From Hyphomicrobium_A sp963726795 (lineage in GTDB: Bacteria; Pseudomonadota; Alphaproteobacteria; Rhizobiales; Hyphomicrobiaceae): a stretch of 64,000 nucleotides of DNA. This document shows, piece after piece, positions 44,586 through 55,114 of this stretch (the stretch's first letter is position 1; every line of letters begins with the position of its first letter). The position numbers and the translations under genes are program-made. The notes under the pieces are model-generated. The model saw only the letters and a list, made by a program, of their open reading frames with translations, was not told the origin of the DNA and made no database searches. The stretch is taken from the NCBI GenBank assembly GCA_963726795.1, contig CAVSDD010000004.1:930001-994000 (forward strand). The letters run 5' to 3'.

Positions 44586-46239
44586 ATGAGCGGCTCTTCC
44601 ACGACGCACGAGATCCTCAATCAGCCCCCGCTGTTTGACGACGTAAACCTGTTCACCTCCGATAAGGTTCTCAAGGAGACGGTCCAGCGCGAGGGCGGGG
44701 GAGAGGCGATTTCGTCGCTGACAGCGTTCGGCAAGGTGGCCGGCAGCAGGGACTCTTTCGAGCAGGGACGCCTCGCCAACGAGAATCCGCCGCGCCTCGA
44801 GACGCACGATCGCCAGGGCCACCGGCGCGACACGGTCGAATTCCACCCCGCCTACCACACATTGATGCGCACGAGCTGTGCGCAGGGATTGCATAGCTCG
44901 GTGTGGCAGCCTCCGCGCGCGGGCGGCAACGTCGCGCGTGCCGGCGGCTTCTACATGGCGGCGCAGATGGAGGCGGGGCACTGCTGCCCGATCACCATGA
45001 CCAACGCGGCCATCCCGGTGCTGTTGCAGCAGCCCGAGCTTGCGGCCGCGTGGCTGCCCAAGGCGCTGTCGCGCCGCTACGACGGCAGCTTTGCGCCGGC
45101 AGCCAAGAAGACCGGCGTCACCTTCGGCATGGGCATGACGGAAAAGCAGGGCGGCACCGACGTGCGCGCGGCGACGACCGCGGCTGAGCCGGTCGGCTCG
45201 GGCGGGCCTGGATCGGAGTATGTCCTCACCGGCCATAAGTGGTTCATGTCCGCGCCGATGTCGGACGCTTTTCTTGTGCTGGCGCAGGCGCCGGGCGGGC
45301 TCACCTGCTTTTTCATGCCGCGCTTCCTGCCGGACGGCAGCGTCAACGCGCTGCGCTTCCAGCGCCTGAAGGATAAGCTCGGCAACCGCTCGAATGCTTC
45401 CTCCGAGGTCGAGTTCGACAAGACGCACGCGTGGGCGATCGGGGAGGAAGGGCGCGGGGTCGCCACCATCATCGAGATGGTGACGCACACGCGGCTCGAC
45501 TGCGCGATCGCCTCGTCCGGCCTGATGCGGCTCGCGCTCGCCAACGCCATCCACCACGCCGAGCACCGCACGGTTTTCCAGAAGAAGCTCATCGACCAGC
45601 CGCTGATGGGGCAGGTGCTGGCCGACCTCGCGCTCGAGGTTGAGGCGGCAACGGCCTTGTCGTTTCGGCTGGCGCGCTCGTTCGATCGCGCCACCGACCG
45701 CCGCGCAGGCGCCTGGCGCCGGCTGATGACGCCGGTCACCAAGTACTGGGTGTGCAAGGTCGCGCCTGGCGTTCGTCGCCGAAGCGATGGAGTGCCTGGG
45801 CGGCAACGGCTACGTCGAGACGTCGCCGCTCGCGCGCATCTACCGCGAGGTGCCGGTCAATTCGATCTGGGAGGGATCGGGCAGCGTCATGGCGCTCGAC
45901 GTCTTGCGCGTGCTGCAGCGTGAGCCCGAGGTCTTCTGGGAGGTTATGGAGGATCTCGCGCAAGCCGTTGCCGGTGAGCCGCGGCTTCAGTTTGCGCACG
46001 AACGCATTCAGGGCCTGCTGCACGAGCCGACGCTGCTCGATGCCCGCGGGCGGATGCTGGTGGAGGCGCTCGCACTGCTTGCCGCGGCATCAATCTTGAG
46101 GGCGCACGCGCCGCCCGCCATCGCGGAGGCCTTCATCGCCAGCCGGTTCGCGGGCGTGCCCAAGCAGAGCTACGGGCAGGGTGTCGAAAAGGCCGACGTG
46201 CGCGCGATCCTGAAGCGCCACTCGCCCAATCAGGCGTAA
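44586..46239 (+). CDS. AidB-like acyl-CoA dehydrogenase, one frame break
   Basis: The reconstructed protein (about 550 aa) is an FAD-dependent acyl-CoA dehydrogenase of the AidB type. It starts STTHEILNQPPLFDDVNLFTSD and has the FAD-side signatures CPITMTNAAIPVL, GMGMTEKQGGTDVRA and the C-terminal AMECLGGNGYVETSPLARIYREVPVNSIWEGSG. AidB is linked to alkylation damage protection; the true substrate of this protein is unknown. An extra G near 45770 (CCT-G-GCG) shifts the frame; without it the text reads KVAPAFVAEAMECLGG. The ATG at 44586 has only a weak ribosome site. A palindromic element follows the stop. Confidence 0.88.
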
Positions 46240-46256
46240 GCGCCGCGCTGAAAAGT

Positions 46257-46393
46257 TTGTCATCCTCGGGCTTGTCCCCAGGACCCGATCGTCCGCCTGC
46301 TCCGACAGTAAAGCCGGCGGCGCGCGATCGCCCAACGGCTAGAAACAGAGCTCGTTGAACCGTAGGTCCTCGGGACGAGCCCGAGGATGACAA
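46257..46393. repeat. Palindromic intergenic element, 137 bp
   Basis: The arms 46257-46285 (beginning TTGTCATCCTCGGGCTTGTC) and 46365-46393 (ending GACGAGCCCGAGGATGACAA) are inverted repeats of about 29 bp with only a few mismatches. It lies between the convergent AidB-like and PcfJ-like genes and resembles the GTCATCC-ended element at 11543. It could act as a transcription terminator for both neighbours. Confidence 0.8.
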
Positions 46394-46412
46394 TTTGGTC
46401 AAGTACGTGCGA

Positions 46413-47624
46413 TCAGGTGAAGAGCCACGACGAGACGCCGCCGCGTCGTGCGAGGTCGGCCATCTCGGCGTTGAAGCCGTCGAAGATGGCGTGGCTTGCC
46501 GTTTGCGGCAGCCACGGCGCGCCGCCGGTGCGGCGCCGATAGGGCGCCATCAGCTGCGCCCAGGCCTCGTTGTCGAGCTTGCGCTCGGGCGGAATGCGCG
46601 GCGGCAAGCGACGTAACCCGCTCTGCGCGGCAAGCCAGGCGTACGCTGCCTGCCAGACATCGAGCGGCGCCGCCATGTTGTGGCGCCCCTTGAGCTGGGT
46701 GATCGCCAGCATTCCCGCTTCACGCGAGTGCGGACCGATCTCGAGCGATGCAACGTGCTCGCGGTCGCGCTTGATCGAGAACAGGCGGCAGCGGTCGTCA
46801 GCCAAGCGCTCGGCATACTGGTCGGCGCAATTCTGCATGGCGCGCGCCTCGGCGAGAATTTCCATGCGGTCGAGCAGCGGCGTGAACGTGTAGCCGCGCA
46901 CCACGCCGCCAGTGAGCCACGGGTCGCTCAGCACGCCGGGGCCGAGCTGCAACACGAGGCGCATGCGGTTGAGCCAGCTCTTGGCCGCGCACAGCGCGGT
47001 ATCGAATGCGATCTCGGCGCGCCAGGGCACGACGATGAGTGAGTGCGCGCGTGTCTGTGAAGCGCGCGAGTGCCACGCGTAGGCGGCGAGCACGCCGAAC
47101 AGCTGATCGGGGTTGCCCTGCTCGTTGAAGATGGCCTGATCGGCGAGCCACAGCGCGAAGTCCTCGTGGCAGGCCTTGGCGCCGAATGCGACCGACTGCA
47201 GCCAGAACGCGCTGTGCGCCGGCGCGCCGGGCAGCCGGTTGGCGACGCGGCGGGCAAAGCTCTCGCTGACCGGCAGCGTGTCGATGGGTTTCTGGAAGGC
47301 TTCAGGCGGCAGGCGTCGCAGCCACAGCGGCAGATCGAGCGCGCGCGCAACGGCTTTCAACGGGGCGCCTTGCTCGACCAGCGACACCGCCTCGCGTCTC
47401 GCATCCGCTGCGCCGTGGCGCGTCGCCAATGCGTAGATCGCGCCGGGGAACACAACCGCCAAATCGACGAGGCGTGCAGAGGCCTTCATCAGGCGGCGCG
47501 CCTCGCGGCGCGCGGGATACGCAAAACGGCCGACATAGCTCTCCCACTCGTCGGCGAGCTTGGCGGGTTCCAGCGGTTCCCGCTTGATGGTGCGCCGGCG
47601 AAGGAGTTTGGTTTCGTGCGACAT
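46413..47624 (-). CDS. PcfJ-like protein
   Basis: The product (403 aa) ends with a region very similar in pattern to the C-terminal domain of PcfJ-like proteins: EARAMQNCADQYAERLADDRCRLFSIKR, HVASLEIG and AITQLKGRHNMA. PcfJ was named on conjugative plasmids; chromosomal members are of unknown function. The N-terminal 200 residues are helical, Arg- and Ala-rich, with no recognised domain. It has no signal peptide. It follows ruvX on the same strand after 166 bases, which include a small ATTTGCAAAT palindrome (47742-47751), so it may have its own promoter. Confidence 0.78.
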   Translation of the reverse strand: MSHETKLLRRRTIKREPLEPAKLADEWESYVGRFAYPARREARRLMKASARLVDLAVVFPGAIYALATRHGAADARREAVSLVEQGAPLKAVARALDLPLWLRRLPPEAFQKPIDTLPVSESFARRVANRLPGAPAHSAFWLQSVAFGAKACHEDFALWLADQAIFNEQGNPDQLFGVLAAYAWHSRASQTRAHSLIVVPWRAEIAFDTALCAAKSWLNRMRLVLQLGPGVLSDPWLTGGVVRGYTFTPLLDRMEILAEARAMQNCADQYAERLADDRCRLFSIKRDREHVASLEIGPHSREAGMLAITQLKGRHNMAAPLDVWQAAYAWLAAQSGLRRLPPRIPPERKLDNEAWAQLMAPYRRRTGGAPWLPQTASHAIFDGFNAEMADLARRGGVSSWLFT

Positions 47625-47790
47625 CTTTACTCAACTGACCCCGCGAACGATCACGGCTTACCAGCAGCCGCGCGACTCTCGCTCGCTCCCTGCACGCAAG
47701 CTCGCAGGCTATTGCGGCACGCGTTGGACGGTCACTATGCAATTTGCAAATGAGTGGTTGAGAGTTAATGCCGGCCCGCAGGCGGCTTAT

Positions 47791-48288
47791 TTAAAGGCGG
47801 CGCATGCGGTCGAGCGCGCCTTGCAGAATTATGGTGGCGGCGAGCTTGTCCACAACTTCGGCCCGGCGTTTTCGGCTCGTGTCCGCCTCGAGCAGCGTGC
47901 GCTCGGCCGCCGCGGTGGAAAGGCGCTCGTCCCACAGCAGCACGGGCAGCGGGCTTACGGCGTTCAGGTTGCGCGCGAAGGCGCGAGTCGCCTGCACGCG
48001 CGGCCCCATCGTCCCGTCGAGGTTGATCGGGAGCCCTAGCACGAACCCGGCGACCGCGTGCTTGCCGACGTGCCCCAACAACTCGGCCATGTCGGCCTTG
48101 AACTTCGTTCGGCGTATGACCGTCAGCGGCGAGGCAATGGTGCGCGTCACGTCAGACAGCGCCAGCCCGAACGTCTTTGTGCCGGCATCGATACCAAGGA
48201 GCGGCGCGCCCGGGCGAAGCGTTGCCAGGAAGGCCGCAGCCTCATCCAGCGTCACGCCGGGAAGCTCCGTGCGCGTTACGTCTTCCAC
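47791..48288 (-). CDS. ruvX: RuvX/YqgF, putative pre-16S rRNA nuclease
   Basis: The product (165 aa) has the RNase H-like fold with the family motifs LLGIDAGTKTFGLALSD (catalytic Asp), FVLGLPINLDGTMGPR, LLWDERLSTAAAER (Glu) and the final ADTSRKRRAEVVDKLAATIIL with the last Asp. It is thought to process the 5' end of 16S rRNA; older names call it a Holliday junction resolvase. It is divergent from a mini-ORF of pentapeptide-like repeats and the polyamine-synthase-like gene. Confidence 0.93.
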   Translation of the reverse strand: MEDVTRTELPGVTLDEAAAFLATLRPGAPLLGIDAGTKTFGLALSDVTRTIASPLTVIRRTKFKADMAELLGHVGKHAVAGFVLGLPINLDGTMGPRVQATRAFARNLNAVSPLPVLLWDERLSTAAAERTLLEADTSRKRRAEVVDKLAATIILQGALDRMRRL

Positions 48289-48300
48289 GTTAAGTCTTTC

Positions 48301-48480
48301 ATGAAGTCGACCACGTCCGGTCCTGTAGGCGCCAGCTTGTCTGGCTACTTATACTCAGGCCTCACGTACACAGGCTTCAATTACACAGGCCTCAATTACA
48401 CGGGCCTCAAGATCGTCCTCACTCGTGCTAGTGAGGCTAGTCCCAAGACGATCCCGACCCCGCGGTGGCGTCAAGGCTAA
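48301..48480 (+). CDS. Mini-ORF with five pentapeptide-like repeats
   Basis: A 59-codon frame: residues 14-38 read SGYLY, SGLTY, TGFNY, TGLNY, TGLKI, that is, five exact five-residue units. In the phase L-N-Y-T-G it resembles the pentapeptide-repeat consensus [STAV][DN][LF][STR]G but with Tyr at the centre. The rest is unremarkable. No ribosome site precedes the ATG, and it sits in the only spacer between ruvX and the following gene, so it may be an accident of a DNA repeat with regulatory use. Coding status is uncertain. Confidence 0.35.
   Translation: MKSTTSGPVGASLSGYLYSGLTYTGFNYTGLNYTGLKIVLTRASEASPKTIPTPRWRQG
48340..48414. repeat. 15-bp tandem repeat, about five copies
   Basis: Units at 48340, 48355, 48370, 48385 and 48400. 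The two central copies differ at one base (ACAGGCTTCAATTAC and ACAGGCCTCAATTAC), and the outer ones are more degenerate. The whole lies between the divergent ruvX and polyamine-synthase-like genes, where promoters are expected. Confidence 0.8.
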
Positions 48481-48491
48481 GAAAGTGACCC

Positions 48492-50846
48492 GTGCAAAAG
48501 TCAAGCACACCGGGCGAGAACCTCATCGTTGGAAGTAATGCCGCTGCCACGCGCATGCTGCAGGGCAACGCCGGCCTCATCCTCTTCATCGCTACGATCT
48601 TCCTCTCGGCCTTCCTCTTGTTCGCTCTCGAGCCGCTGTTTGCCAAGATGGTGCTGCCGGTGCTCGGCGGATCATCCTCGGTTTGGGCGGTGGCGCTGTT
48701 GTTTTTCCAAGGCGCGCTGCTTGCGGGCTACGCGTACGTCGATTTGCTGTTCCGCTGGGCCCCGTTCAAGTGGACGGGGCCGGTGCACATCGCGCTCGCG
48801 CTGCTCGCCATCGTCGTGCTGCCGATCGGGTTGCCGTCCGGCTGGACCGAGCCGCCGCCGGGCGAGCCGTATTTCTGGCAGCTCGGGCTTTTTGCCGTCG
48901 CGATCGGCCTGCCGTTCATCGCGGTCGCCGCCAACGCCCCATTGCTGCAGACGTGGTTTGCACGCAGCGGACATCCTCACGCGCACGACCCGTACTTTCT
49001 GTACGCCGCCTCAAATCTCGGCAGCCTCGTGGCGCTGCTGAGCTACCCGTTCGTGCTGGAACCGGCCTTCGGCCTGACAGCGCTCAGCCGCTATTGGAGC
49101 GCGCTCTATCTACTGCTGATCGCAGCGCTCGCACTCTGCTTTACGCTCGTGCAGCGCTTCGGAGTTGAGCCGCCGGCGCTCGCGGCACCGGTTGCCTCCG
49201 ATGAGCCCCCAGAGCAACCACACGCGGAACCACAGGCGGAACGCAAGTCGGACGCGCCGTCGCTGATCGAGCGGCTCGCCTGGTGCGGCCTCGCCCTGGT
49301 GCCCGCTGCGCTGCTGACGGCATTCACCACGCACGTCGCCACCGACGTCGCGTCGGCTCCGCTGCTGTGGGTGATCCCGCTCGCGATCTATCTTCTCACC
49401 TTCGTGCTGGCGTTCTCTGAAAACATTGCCATTCCCATGCGCATCCTGCTTCCCGCGCATCTGATAGCGGTGGTTTTCGCGCTGCTCGAGCTGTCGCAGA
49501 CCAAGTACGACAAGTGGGTGCTCACGAGCGGCACGGGGGTCGTGGTCTTCTTCCTGTCCGCGCTCGTCGCGCACCGGACGCTGTTCTTGATGCGCCCGCG
49601 CGCGCGTTACCTCACGGGGTTCTATCTGTGGCTGTCGCTCGGCGGCGTGCTGGGCGGGCTCTTTGCCGCTCTCGTCGCACCCAAGATCTTCTCGGAGGTT
49701 TACGAGTACCCGCTGCTGATCGCGCTGTCGGTCGCTTGCCGCCCGGGCATCTTTGCGCAGCGTACCTTGCGCGTGGCGGACCTGCTCTGGCTGGGTGCGA
49801 TCGTCGTCGTGGGAGTGCCGCTTGTCGAGCGCGGCGACATCTGGGCCATTCAACTGGGTCTAACGTTCGGCGAATGGGGCTTCACACCGGCGCTCACACT
49901 TGTGTTCGCCATCGCCGCGATCGCGTTCTGGGGCCACCCGCAGCGCCAGCTCGCGGCCGTGCTGCTGATGTGCGGCGCCGTCGTCAATCTTCCCTCGGCC
50001 GTGCAGCGCGGTCTGGCGCAGCGCAGCTACTACGGCATCTACCGCGTGATGCAGTCGGAGAACGGCGAGTTCAACGTGCTGACGCACGGCACCACGCTGC
50101 ACGGAGCGCAGCGCATCCGCGGCAAGGATGGACACCTCGTCTCCGACACCAATCCGGTCACCTATTACTATCCCGGCAGCCCGATGGAGCGGGCGGTCCG
50201 CATCACGCAGAACCATAACGATATGCGCAATGAGCTCGGGCGCTTCGGCGTCGTCGGGCTCGGCACCGGCTCGCTCGGCTGCTACTCGAGAAAAGGCGAA
50301 GCGTGGCGCTATTTCGAGATCGATCCGACCGTCGTCAACATCGCGGCCAAATCGAACTACTTCACGTTTCTCGCCAACTGCCTGCCCAACACCGATATCG
50401 TCATCGGGGACGCGCGCCGCACGATGGCGAAAGAGGCCGACAAGAGCTTCGATCTGATCATCGTCGATGCATTCTCGTCCGACGCGGTGCCGGTGCATCT
50501 CTTGACCGCGGAGGCGCTGCATCTTTACGCGTCCAAGCTCAAGGACAAGGGCTACCTCGTGCTCCACATCTCCAATCGCTACCTCGACCTCGACTCCGTT
50601 CTGGGCGCGACGCTGCATCTCGTGCCCGAGCTCAAGGGGCTGATCGTGTCCGACGACAAGGCCGACGGCACGTACGCGGAAAATGTCTCCTCGATCGCCG
50701 TGTTCGCCAAGGAGAACCGCATGCTCGACGACTTCAGGGCGCTGCAGGGCGTCGCGGACTTCCGCGCCGGCGGCGTTTCGCCTTGGACGGACGATGCCTC
50801 CGATATTCTCGGGCCCTTTATCTCGCAATGGCGGCTCACCCACTGA
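48492..50846 (+). CDS. Fused membrane transporter-like / spermidine synthase-like protein
   Basis: The product (784 aa) has two halves. The first 480 residues have about 12 hydrophobic segments (for example LILFIATIFLSAFLLFALEPLFAKM and AVALLFFQGALLAGYAY), with a charged loop near 235-260. The last 280 form a SAM-dependent spermidine-synthase-like fold: VVGLGTGSLGCYSRKGEAWRYFEIDP is the nucleotide-binding loop, and DLIIVDAFSSDAVPVHLLTAEAL the second motif. This architecture is annotated in many bacteria as a fused MFS/spermidine synthase; whether it makes a polyamine is not proven. The GTG start is chosen because it is first in frame; the ATG 63 bases on is an alternative. Confidence 0.85.
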   Translation: MQKSSTPGENLIVGSNAAATRMLQGNAGLILFIATIFLSAFLLFALEPLFAKMVLPVLGGSSSVWAVALLFFQGALLAGYAYVDLLFRWAPFKWTGPVHIALALLAIVVLPIGLPSGWTEPPPGEPYFWQLGLFAVAIGLPFIAVAANAPLLQTWFARSGHPHAHDPYFLYAASNLGSLVALLSYPFVLEPAFGLTALSRYWSALYLLLIAALALCFTLVQRFGVEPPALAAPVASDEPPEQPHAEPQAERKSDAPSLIERLAWCGLALVPAALLTAFTTHVATDVASAPLLWVIPLAIYLLTFVLAFSENIAIPMRILLPAHLIAVVFALLELSQTKYDKWVLTSGTGVVVFFLSALVAHRTLFLMRPRARYLTGFYLWLSLGGVLGGLFAALVAPKIFSEVYEYPLLIALSVACRPGIFAQRTLRVADLLWLGAIVVVGVPLVERGDIWAIQLGLTFGEWGFTPALTLVFAIAAIAFWGHPQRQLAAVLLMCGAVVNLPSAVQRGLAQRSYYGIYRVMQSENGEFNVLTHGTTLHGAQRIRGKDGHLVSDTNPVTYYYPGSPMERAVRITQNHNDMRNELGRFGVVGLGTGSLGCYSRKGEAWRYFEIDPTVVNIAAKSNYFTFLANCLPNTDIVIGDARRTMAKEADKSFDLIIVDAFSSDAVPVHLLTAEALHLYASKLKDKGYLVLHISNRYLDLDSVLGATLHLVPELKGLIVSDDKADGTYAENVSSIAVFAKENRMLDDFRALQGVADFRAGGVSPWTDDASDILGPFISQWRLTH

Positions 50847-50967
50847 GCGGACCTGTTGATCCAGATACGCTCCTCGGCGGCAAGTTGCGCCGCCAGCCCG
50901 CCGGAGCTAAGAGAGCGGGCCATTCACCAAGGCAGTCGCGGCTGCCGTCTCCAGAACCGGAGGGATC

Positions 50968-51255
50968 ATGGAGGTCGACGAGGCCACCGTCCGACGCATT
51001 GCGCGTCTGGCGCGCATCAAGATTTCGGACGCGGAGGCCAAGGGGCTCGACAAGGAGCTCAACGGCATCCTCGACTGGGTGCGCCAGCTGGACGAGGTCG
51101 ACACGTCCGCAGTCGAGCCGATGACGCGCGTCGTCCCCATCGAGCTGCGGAGGCGCGAGGACAAGGTGACGGACGGCGACAAGGCCGACGACATCGTCAA
51201 GAACGCCCCGCTCGTCGAGGATCACTATTTCGTCGTGCCGAAGGTCGTGGAGTAG
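50968..51255 (+). CDS. gatC: Asp/Glu-tRNA amidotransferase subunit C
   Basis: GatC (95 aa) is the small belt subunit that holds GatA and GatB together. EVDEATVRRIARLARIKISDAE, LNGILDWVRQLDEVDTSAVEPM and the end VKNAPLVEDHYFVVPKVVE are the family pattern. It is followed after 3 bases by gatA, with which it is co-transcribed. Confidence 0.95.
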   Translation: MEVDEATVRRIARLARIKISDAEAKGLDKELNGILDWVRQLDEVDTSAVEPMTRVVPIELRRREDKVTDGDKADDIVKNAPLVEDHYFVVPKVVE

Positions 51256-51258
51256 CCT

Positions 51259-52833
<1,575 letters not shown>

Positions 52834-52912
52834 TCCGTTGCGACCGAGCCACCGTTCGCCTGGGGGGCTGCATTAGAGTGGGTGCGCGGCGTGCTTTTTG
52901 TGATGCGTACTC

Positions 52913-53612
52913 GTGCCTCGGATATTGCCCGCTCTTTTTCGCTGTCTGATCGCGGTCGGTTTGTGCGGCTGCGTGGCGAAGCTCAACAACTCGACGACGA
53001 CCGAAAGCCTGGCGGCCTCGGCCAAGGGTGGCGTCGTGCTGAGGATGGGTCTTGTTTCTGAACCCTGCGGGCACAGCACGATCAAGCTTGCCCATCGAAA
53101 CGGCGACGTGTACGAGCACGCGGCCGTTCTATTTCAGCCCGCCGGTTTGTCGGTCGTCCACGTCGAATTGGACCCTGGCGAGTACCATGTCGTGAGCTGG
53201 ACATGTGCCTTGGGCCGCGAAACCAAGATTTCTAGGTCAGGGGGCCTGGGACGGCACCTATTCAAAAAGCCTGGCTCATTTTGAGGTACGCGCCGGAGAA
53301 ATCATAAATCTCGGTGCTCTCAACATGATCGAAATAGCTCCCCGGACGGTGTACCTGGCGGTTAGCGATCTTCCCGCCCCGATCCAAGAGAAATTCCGTC
53401 AGGAATTTCCTCAACTGGCCGCCCGCATGCAGACGCGGTTGCTTGAAGTCCCCATGCCGACGCTGTCGCCAACGGATCGGGCGCTCTACTGTCTCGGCAT
53501 CAATAAATTTCACCAGAAATGGAAGCTGCCTCAGCATCCCGCTTGCGCCACGACCGTGCCGCCCCTCGCCGAAGTCGATCCCGGCAAGCCGGCGCTTTTC
53601 TATCGCCCCTAG
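52913..53612 (+). CDS. Putative lipoprotein of unknown function, one frame break
   Basis: I do not recognise the family. The N-terminus (ILPALFRCLIAVGLCGC) looks like a lipoprotein signal with a LCGC lipobox. The mature part has alternating beta-type stretches (VEHAAVLFQPAGLSVVHVELDPGEYHVVSWTC), and the C-terminal part contains a second Cys pair. Near 53240, in a run of Gs, an extra base breaks the frame; dropping it joins the first part to GAWDGTYSKSLAHFEVRAGEIINLG. The intact product would be about 232 aa. The GTG start at 52913 is tentative and has no clear ribosome site. The gene lies between gatA and the chorismate mutase gene. Confidence 0.6.
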
Positions 53613-53670
53613 CCCAGTGGCGGGGCTGATGGGTGCATGCTAAGCAGCGGGCCGAAGTAGCAAGGGACGA

Positions 53671-53997
53671 GTGTCGATGGACCCCAAACGTCCGCAGGAT
53701 TGCCGCGACATGAGCGAGGTGCGTTCCGAGATCGACCGCCTCGATTTGGCCCTCGTCGACCTCATCGCGGAGCGCTTCGCCTACGTCGACCGCGCATGGC
53801 AGCTCAAATCCGGTCCCGGCGAGGCCCATGTGCCCTGGCGCATCCAACAGGTGATCGACAGGGTCAAAGGCCACGCCAAAGAGAAAGGCCTGCCACCGGA
53901 GCTCACCGAGGCCCTGTGGCGGCAGATGATCGGCTGGTTCGTCCAGTACGAGGAAGAGAAGCTGCGCCGCCAGCTCGAGGGCAGCGGCGGCCAATAG
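53671..53997 (+). CDS. Chorismate mutase (AroQ/PchB type)
   Basis: The product (108 aa) is an all-helical monofunctional chorismate mutase-like protein. The N-terminal helix MSEVRSEIDRLDLALVDLIAERFAYVDRAWQLK carries the Arg and Asp positions that bind chorismate, and the last part (VIDRVKGHAKEKGLPPELTEALWRQMIGWFVQYEE) is the second half of the AroQ fold. It would convert chorismate to prephenate for Phe/Tyr synthesis, or isochorismate-type substrates as in PchB; which is not decided. AAGGG precedes the GTG. Confidence 0.88.
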   Translation: MSMDPKRPQDCRDMSEVRSEIDRLDLALVDLIAERFAYVDRAWQLKSGPGEAHVPWRIQQVIDRVKGHAKEKGLPPELTEALWRQMIGWFVQYEEEKLRRQLEGSGGQ

Positions 53998-54029
53998 CGC
54001 GATACGCACGAAGGGACTGTCGGGAGCAA

Positions 54030-54317
54030 ATGGAAATCAGGCCGTACGATCCCGTGACGCTGCTGCTGATCGCGGCGCTCAATCCCGTCGTCATCGCGGT
54101 CGCCTTCACGATGGGACGCTACGCCGACGAGTGGCGCAAGCTGATCGTCGCCGCGTTCGCGGCGTCGCTCGCGGGCTTCCTCCTCTATTGGCTCGCTGCC
54201 GAGGTAGGCCTCATGCCGGTGCACGCGCTGGGCGGAGAAGCGGCCGTCCTGCTGATGCAGATGCTGTTCGGGCTGGTCTGGGCTGGCTTTGGCTTCATGC
54301 TTCGGCGCCGCAGCTAA
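54030..54317 (+). CDS. Small inner-membrane protein, 95 aa
   Basis: Three hydrophobic helices can be seen: PVTLLLIAALNPVVIAVAFTMG, LIVAAFAASLAGFLLYWLAAEVG and AAVLLMQMLFGLVWAGFGFML, with a basic RRRS end. I do not know a family name. GGGAG lies just before the ATG. It is 32 bases downstream of the chorismate mutase gene, so probably co-transcribed with it. No function can be assigned. Confidence 0.75.
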   Translation: MEIRPYDPVTLLLIAALNPVVIAVAFTMGRYADEWRKLIVAAFAASLAGFLLYWLAAEVGLMPVHALGGEAAVLLMQMLFGLVWAGFGFMLRRRS

Positions 54318-54584
54318 GGAGAAGGGCTGCGGCGCCTGCTTCGCCGCCGATTTGTTGCCCGTGCGCATCGGTCGCCGTATGAGCGCGACGCTCAACGGCC
54401 CCTCAGCGCGCCGCCAGCTGATTGGAATCATACCGCAATCGCACGTCTGAGTACTTCGCTCGCGCGCCGCCTCGCCGCGAGCGCTGCCAGATCCCGACAC
54501 CGCCTCGCCCGAAATCAGCCACGTCTGTGCGCGATCACTTTCGCACGCGGGGGTTTGTAATGCGTCAATCCGGGGACCGTGCGT

Positions 54585-55001
54585 ATGAGGGACTGGAAAC
54601 AGGCGGACGCGCGCTACCGTAACGGTGCGCTTGTCGTCAGCCGAGGGGTTACGATCGTCGGCTCGCTGTCGGTCGATGGCGACATGCTGGTCGAAGGAAC
54701 CGTCGACGGTGATATCCGCTGCGGCGGATTGCAGATCGCCGAGCGGGGCGCGGTCGAGGGTCTCATCGTTGCCGAAAGCGTCGTCGTGCTGGGGGAGTTC
54801 CGCGGCATGATCTACGCGCGCGAGCTTGTGCTGGCTGCAGGCAGCGGCGTCGAAGGCCAGATCTTTCACAACAAGCTCGTACTCGAGGAAGGCTGCTTCT
54901 TCGAGGGCAAGTCGCGCCGCCACGCCGATCCGCTGCTGATCGCGCCGGTTGCGCGCCGGCGCTCGGCGTCGGGTGACGAACTTGAAGACCGGGTCGCCTA
55001 A
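54585..55001 (+). CDS. Bactofilin family cytoskeletal protein
   Basis: The product (138 aa from the ATG at 54585) is a bactofilin: a right-handed beta-helix that polymerises into filaments without nucleotide. Signs are the repeated short turns with Gly at fixed distances (GVTIVGSLSVDGDMLVEGTVDGDIRCGGLQI, GAVEGLIVAESVVVLGEFRGMI, GSGVEGQIFHNKLVLEEGCFFEG). The N- and C-terminal tails are short and charged. The ATG was preferred over a GTG 6 bases earlier, since GGGGA is then at a good distance. It may organise cell-wall enzymes; partners are unknown. Confidence 0.92.
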   Translation: MRDWKQADARYRNGALVVSRGVTIVGSLSVDGDMLVEGTVDGDIRCGGLQIAERGAVEGLIVAESVVVLGEFRGMIYARELVLAAGSGVEGQIFHNKLVLEEGCFFEGKSRRHADPLLIAPVARRRSASGDELEDRVA

Positions 55002-55089
55002 GCCGGTCTCAGCAACCCATTATTTGCGCCGAGAGTCCCGCCGTGCGGTCAGGCGGATTGCCAGCTGGTGGCTCGGCGATTGCTCTGGC

Positions 55090-55114
55090 GGCGCCCCTGC
55101 GATAACAGGGCGCC
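55090..55114 (+). promoter_or_regulatory. GC-rich hairpin just upstream of the gatB ribosome site
   Basis: GGCGCCCCTG (55090-55099) pairs with CAGGGCGCC (55106-55114) with one bulged C and a 6-base loop. It ends 3 bases before AAAGGAG of gatB. It could terminate the bactofilin transcript or limit translation of gatB; there is no T-run. Confidence 0.4.

Noticed and set aside
53781..54923. 380-codon open frame on the minus strand
   Set aside because: It runs antisense through the chorismate mutase, membrane protein and bactofilin genes, each of which is better supported.
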